Source: Actinomycetes bacterium (GTDB taxonomy: Bacteria > Actinomycetota > Actinomycetes > Propionibacteriales > Propionibacteriaceae). Taken from it: a stretch of 8,388 nt of DNA. This document shows positions 6,492 to 8,388 of this stretch, piece by piece (position 1 is the first letter of the stretch; every line of letters starts with the position of its first letter). Position numbers and translations under genes: made by a program. The DNA lies in contig JAEWIK010000030.1 in NCBI GenBank assembly GCA_023387135.1, positions 1-8,388 of the forward strand, written 5' to 3'. The notes under the pieces are model-generated. The model did no database searches. It was not told where the DNA came from and was given only the letters and a program-made list of their open reading frames with translations.

Positions 6492-6609
6492 TCAGAATGT
6501 GATCGCCGATGACGCGAAAGTGCGTTATAGTGATCGAAGTTGGGCCCGTACCTCTGTTTTCCATCATCAGTCATCCTGAATCCATCACCTCTGAGAGAGG
6601 AAGCACGCT
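6492..6609 (+). promoter_or_regulatory. Regulatory gap before the solute-binding protein gene: candidate promoter and repeated GTGATC sites
   Basis: This 118-nt gap between permease 2 and the lipoprotein gene probably holds an internal promoter that raises binding-protein expression. TATAGT at 6526-6531 matches the -10 consensus at 5 of 6 positions, but no good -35 lies 16-18 nt upstream. GTGATC occurs three times in the same orientation, at 6488-6493 (overlapping the permease 2 stop), 6499-6504 and 6530-6535, with spacings of 11 and 31 bp, close to one and three helical turns. The last copy sits in GTGATCGAAGTTGG (6530-6543), which overlaps the end of the proposed -10 and matches a motif upstream of the DeoR-type gene. 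GCGAAAGTG (6514-6522) resembles a motif in the divergent promoter. Readthrough from the permease genes is also possible. Confidence 0.45.
6588..6603 (+). promoter_or_regulatory. Shine-Dalgarno of the binding-protein gene within a small hairpin
   Basis: AGAGGAAG at 6596-6603 is a good ribosome binding site and fixes the ATG at 6610. CCTCT (6588-6592) is complementary to AGAGG (6596-6600) across a 3-nt loop, so part of the site could pair. The stem is only 5 bp, so the effect, if any, is probably mild. A second CCTCTG at 6551-6556 could pair with the same site. Confidence 0.5.
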
Positions 6610-8337
6610 ATGCGCAGCACTCTGAAGTGGGGCCTCGTCGGCGTTGCCGGGGTTCTCGCTCTCAATGTCGCGGGCTGCACGCCCCCGAGTCAGCAGAACC
6701 CGAGCGACCAGCCGTCGCAGTCAGGCTCCCAGGCGCCTGCCGAGAACGTCCCGATCAGGTTCGCCGCCTACGGCAACAGCATCGACGACCCGGCCGGCAT
6801 GGCGAGCGATCCCATCAAGAAGGCGATCGAGGAGGCCACCAACCTCACGATCCAGTACGACACCGGCACCGAGGGCTTCGACGACCGGATGATCACCGAA
6901 CTCGCCACGGGGTCGGGCCCCGACCTGTTCTCGACCTGGGGCGAGAGCGAGAAGATCCAGGGCTGGATCGCCGACGAGGCGATCGTCGACATGGCGGCCA
7001 TCGTCAACGCGCAGCCCGACCGCTACCCGGTGCTCGCGAAGATGTTCAGCTCGCCCGAGTACCAGGGCTACAACAAGCTCTACAGCGGTGATCCCAGCAA
7101 GGCTTACGCCATCTACGCGATCGGCGCGCTCCCGACGCCCTCGTTCCAGGGAGTCCCGGTCTACAACGCCGCGCTGCTCGACGAGCTCAACGGCGGCAAG
7201 GTGCCGGAGACCGTCGACGAGTTCATCGCCTACACGACGGCGGTCGGCAAGACGGGCAAGGCGGGCTGGTGGCCGCGCAACGACAAGCTGACCACCTGGG
7301 GCGAGATCGACCGCACCATCGCCAACCCGCAGGGCACCTCCATCGCCCCGCCGGCGGACTCCGCGTGGACGGGCTTCAACGAGGTCGGCGACGACAAGTG
7401 GGAACTCGTCACCACGTCCGAGAAGAGCAAGGAGGTCGTGAAGCAGCTCGCGGCGATGTACGCGGCCAACGCGCTCTCCAAGGGAGTCGGCGTGAAGGGC
7501 GACTTCGACGACGCCTATGCAGACTTCGGCCTCGGCAAGCTCGCGTCCGCGAACTTCAACTTCGGCTACGCCGGCCAGTTCCGTGACTTCTGGAAGACCG
7601 CCTGGCAGCAGGCGCATCCCGACACCGCCAAGGTCTCCGACCTGGTCGTCGGCAAGGCACTGCAGGGCAGCGCCGGGTACGCGCAGGTCTACCAGACCAC
7701 CGGCTGGATGGGCGCCCACTGGTTCATCCCCGCCAGCGCCAAGCACCCCGACCGCGTGCTCGACCTGATCGAGTTCCTCGCCAGCGCCAAGGGACAGGAC
7801 CTCGTCTTCAAGGGCATCAAGGGCGTCACCTACAACGACGGCGCGAACGGCCAGCCCGAGTACATCAAGGGCGCCTGGGACTCGATCAACAAGGCGTACG
7901 GCACCTCCGACGGTCGCGGCAAGTACGTGTGGTTCGAGTACCTGTTCAGCGCCACGTCCTTCATGACCGAGCTCGAGACGAAGCCCTGGATCGAGACGGT
8001 CACCAAGCCCGTCGACTACTCGGCCGCCTGGTCGACCGATCTCGACAATGAGCTGCTCGCCGCGGCCCAGACCCAGATCGACGGCTTCGTGAACAAGGTC
8101 GTCGTGCCGCTGCCCGACTACTACAACCTCATCGTCCTCGGCGACGAGGCGAGCCAGCTCCGCACGCAGCTGAAGGAGATCTCGAACCGCTATCTCGCCG
8201 CCATGATCGGTGGCCAGATGGACGTCGACAAGGAGTGGGCGAACTACCAGGCCGAGTACGAGAAGGCTGGTGCGTCCCGCTACCAGGAGCTGTTCAACGA
8301 AGCCGTGCAGACGGCCAAGGGGCTCTCGAAGCAGTAA
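6610..8337 (+). CDS. ABC importer solute-binding lipoprotein (LplA-like, extracellular solute-binding protein family 1)
   Basis: This 575-residue protein is the substrate-capturing subunit of the importer, anchored to the outer face of the membrane. The N-terminus has charged residues (R2, K6), a hydrophobic stretch (about 7-20) and a lipobox ending VAGC, with Cys23 as the predicted lipidated residue. A flexible linker rich in Ser, Gln and Pro (24-46) follows. The mature domain starts with a beta-strand (VPIRFAAYG, 47-55) and shows the family pattern TELATGSGPDLFSTW (96-110), then VPVYNAALLDELNG in the region that carries the first hinge crossing. At about 550 mature residues it is longer than typical monosaccharide or maltose binders and fits the LplA-like group often paired with LplB/LplC-type permeases, which tend to serve larger or complex saccharides. 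The abundance of Trp, Tyr and Phe suits a stacking sugar site. The ATG at 6610 has a good Shine-Dalgarno. A hairpin overlapping the TAA stop and a stronger one downstream probably end the transcript. Confidence 0.94.
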   Translation: MRSTLKWGLVGVAGVLALNVAGCTPPSQQNPSDQPSQSGSQAPAENVPIRFAAYGNSIDDPAGMASDPIKKAIEEATNLTIQYDTGTEGFDDRMITELATGSGPDLFSTWGESEKIQGWIADEAIVDMAAIVNAQPDRYPVLAKMFSSPEYQGYNKLYSGDPSKAYAIYAIGALPTPSFQGVPVYNAALLDELNGGKVPETVDEFIAYTTAVGKTGKAGWWPRNDKLTTWGEIDRTIANPQGTSIAPPADSAWTGFNEVGDDKWELVTTSEKSKEVVKQLAAMYAANALSKGVGVKGDFDDAYADFGLGKLASANFNFGYAGQFRDFWKTAWQQAHPDTAKVSDLVVGKALQGSAGYAQVYQTTGWMGAHWFIPASAKHPDRVLDLIEFLASAKGQDLVFKGIKGVTYNDGANGQPEYIKGAWDSINKAYGTSDGRGKYVWFEYLFSATSFMTELETKPWIETVTKPVDYSAAWSTDLDNELLAAAQTQIDGFVNKVVVPLPDYYNLIVLGDEASQLRTQLKEISNRYLAAMIGGQMDVDKEWANYQAEYEKAGASRYQELFNEAVQTAKGLSKQ

Positions 8338-8351
8338 CCGGCCACGCCGGT
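8337..8351 (+). repeat. Short GC-rich hairpin at the stop codon of the binding-protein gene
   Basis: ACCGGC (8337-8342) and GCCGGT (8346-8351) form a perfect 6-bp inverted repeat around a CAC loop, starting at the last base of the TAA stop. No T-run follows. It may slow 3' exonucleases or help the next hairpin end transcription. Confidence 0.45.
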
Positions 8352-8368
8352 CCATCCGTCAGGGCGTT

Positions 8369-8388
8369 GCAGGGAGTCGCCTCCCTGC
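8369..8388 (+). terminator. Probable transcription terminator hairpin at the right edge
   Basis: GCAGGGAG (8369-8376) and CTCCCTGC (8381-8388) form a perfect 8-bp inverted repeat with a TCGC loop, 32 nt after the stop of the binding-protein gene. The window ends exactly at the base of the stem, so any T-run beyond it cannot be seen. Position and symmetry favour an intrinsic terminator of the importer transcript. Confidence 0.65.

Noticed and set aside
6721..8355. Minus-strand open frame (544 codons) opposite the binding-protein gene
   Set aside because: Low-complexity Val/Gly/Arg/Asp composition and no recognisable family; it is the antisense shadow of a clear lipoprotein gene.
1..8388. CRISPR array, tRNA, insertion sequence ends or phage attachment site
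   Set aside because: I found no regularly spaced repeats, no cloverleaf-like sequence, no transposase-like protein and no terminal inverted repeats with target duplications.

Overview
This 8.4 kb window is GC-rich, with strongly G/C-ending codons, purine-rich Shine-Dalgarno sequences and GTG starts. That points to a high-GC actinomycete; the exact genus cannot be read from the sequence. It carries a complete carbohydrate uptake and processing locus plus the 3' end of one further gene. I see no tRNA, rRNA, insertion sequence, CRISPR array or sign of recent transfer.

Layout from left to right. The C-terminal part of a D-2-hydroxyacid dehydrogenase (+) enters from the left edge and meets a DeoR-family repressor gene (-) tail to tail, with a 7-nt overlap. 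Upstream of the repressor on the minus strand lie a Gfo/Idh/MocA oxidoreductase and, 25 nt further upstream, a sialidase-like Asp-box beta-propeller protein. The likely minus-strand transcription order is propeller, oxidoreductase, deoR. A 181-nt AT-rich divergent promoter region separates this from a plus-strand ABC importer cluster of the LplB/LplC/LplA type: two inner-membrane permeases 12 nt apart, then a 118-nt regulatory gap, then a large solute-binding lipoprotein. The window ends with two hairpins, the second probably a terminator.

How the parts may work together (inference): the lipoprotein captures a saccharide or glycoconjugate outside the cell and the permeases import it, powered by an ATPase encoded elsewhere. 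The propeller protein, which has no signal peptide, and the NAD(P)-dependent oxidoreductase process it in the cytoplasm. The DeoR regulator probably senses a phosphorylated sugar intermediate and controls both arms. Supporting this, a 14-bp motif (GTGATYGAAGTTGG) occurs both upstream of deoR and upstream of the binding-protein gene, and other short motifs are shared among the three non-coding regions. The substrate is unknown. The two least explained points are the intracellular multidomain propeller enzyme and the candidate regulon operator.
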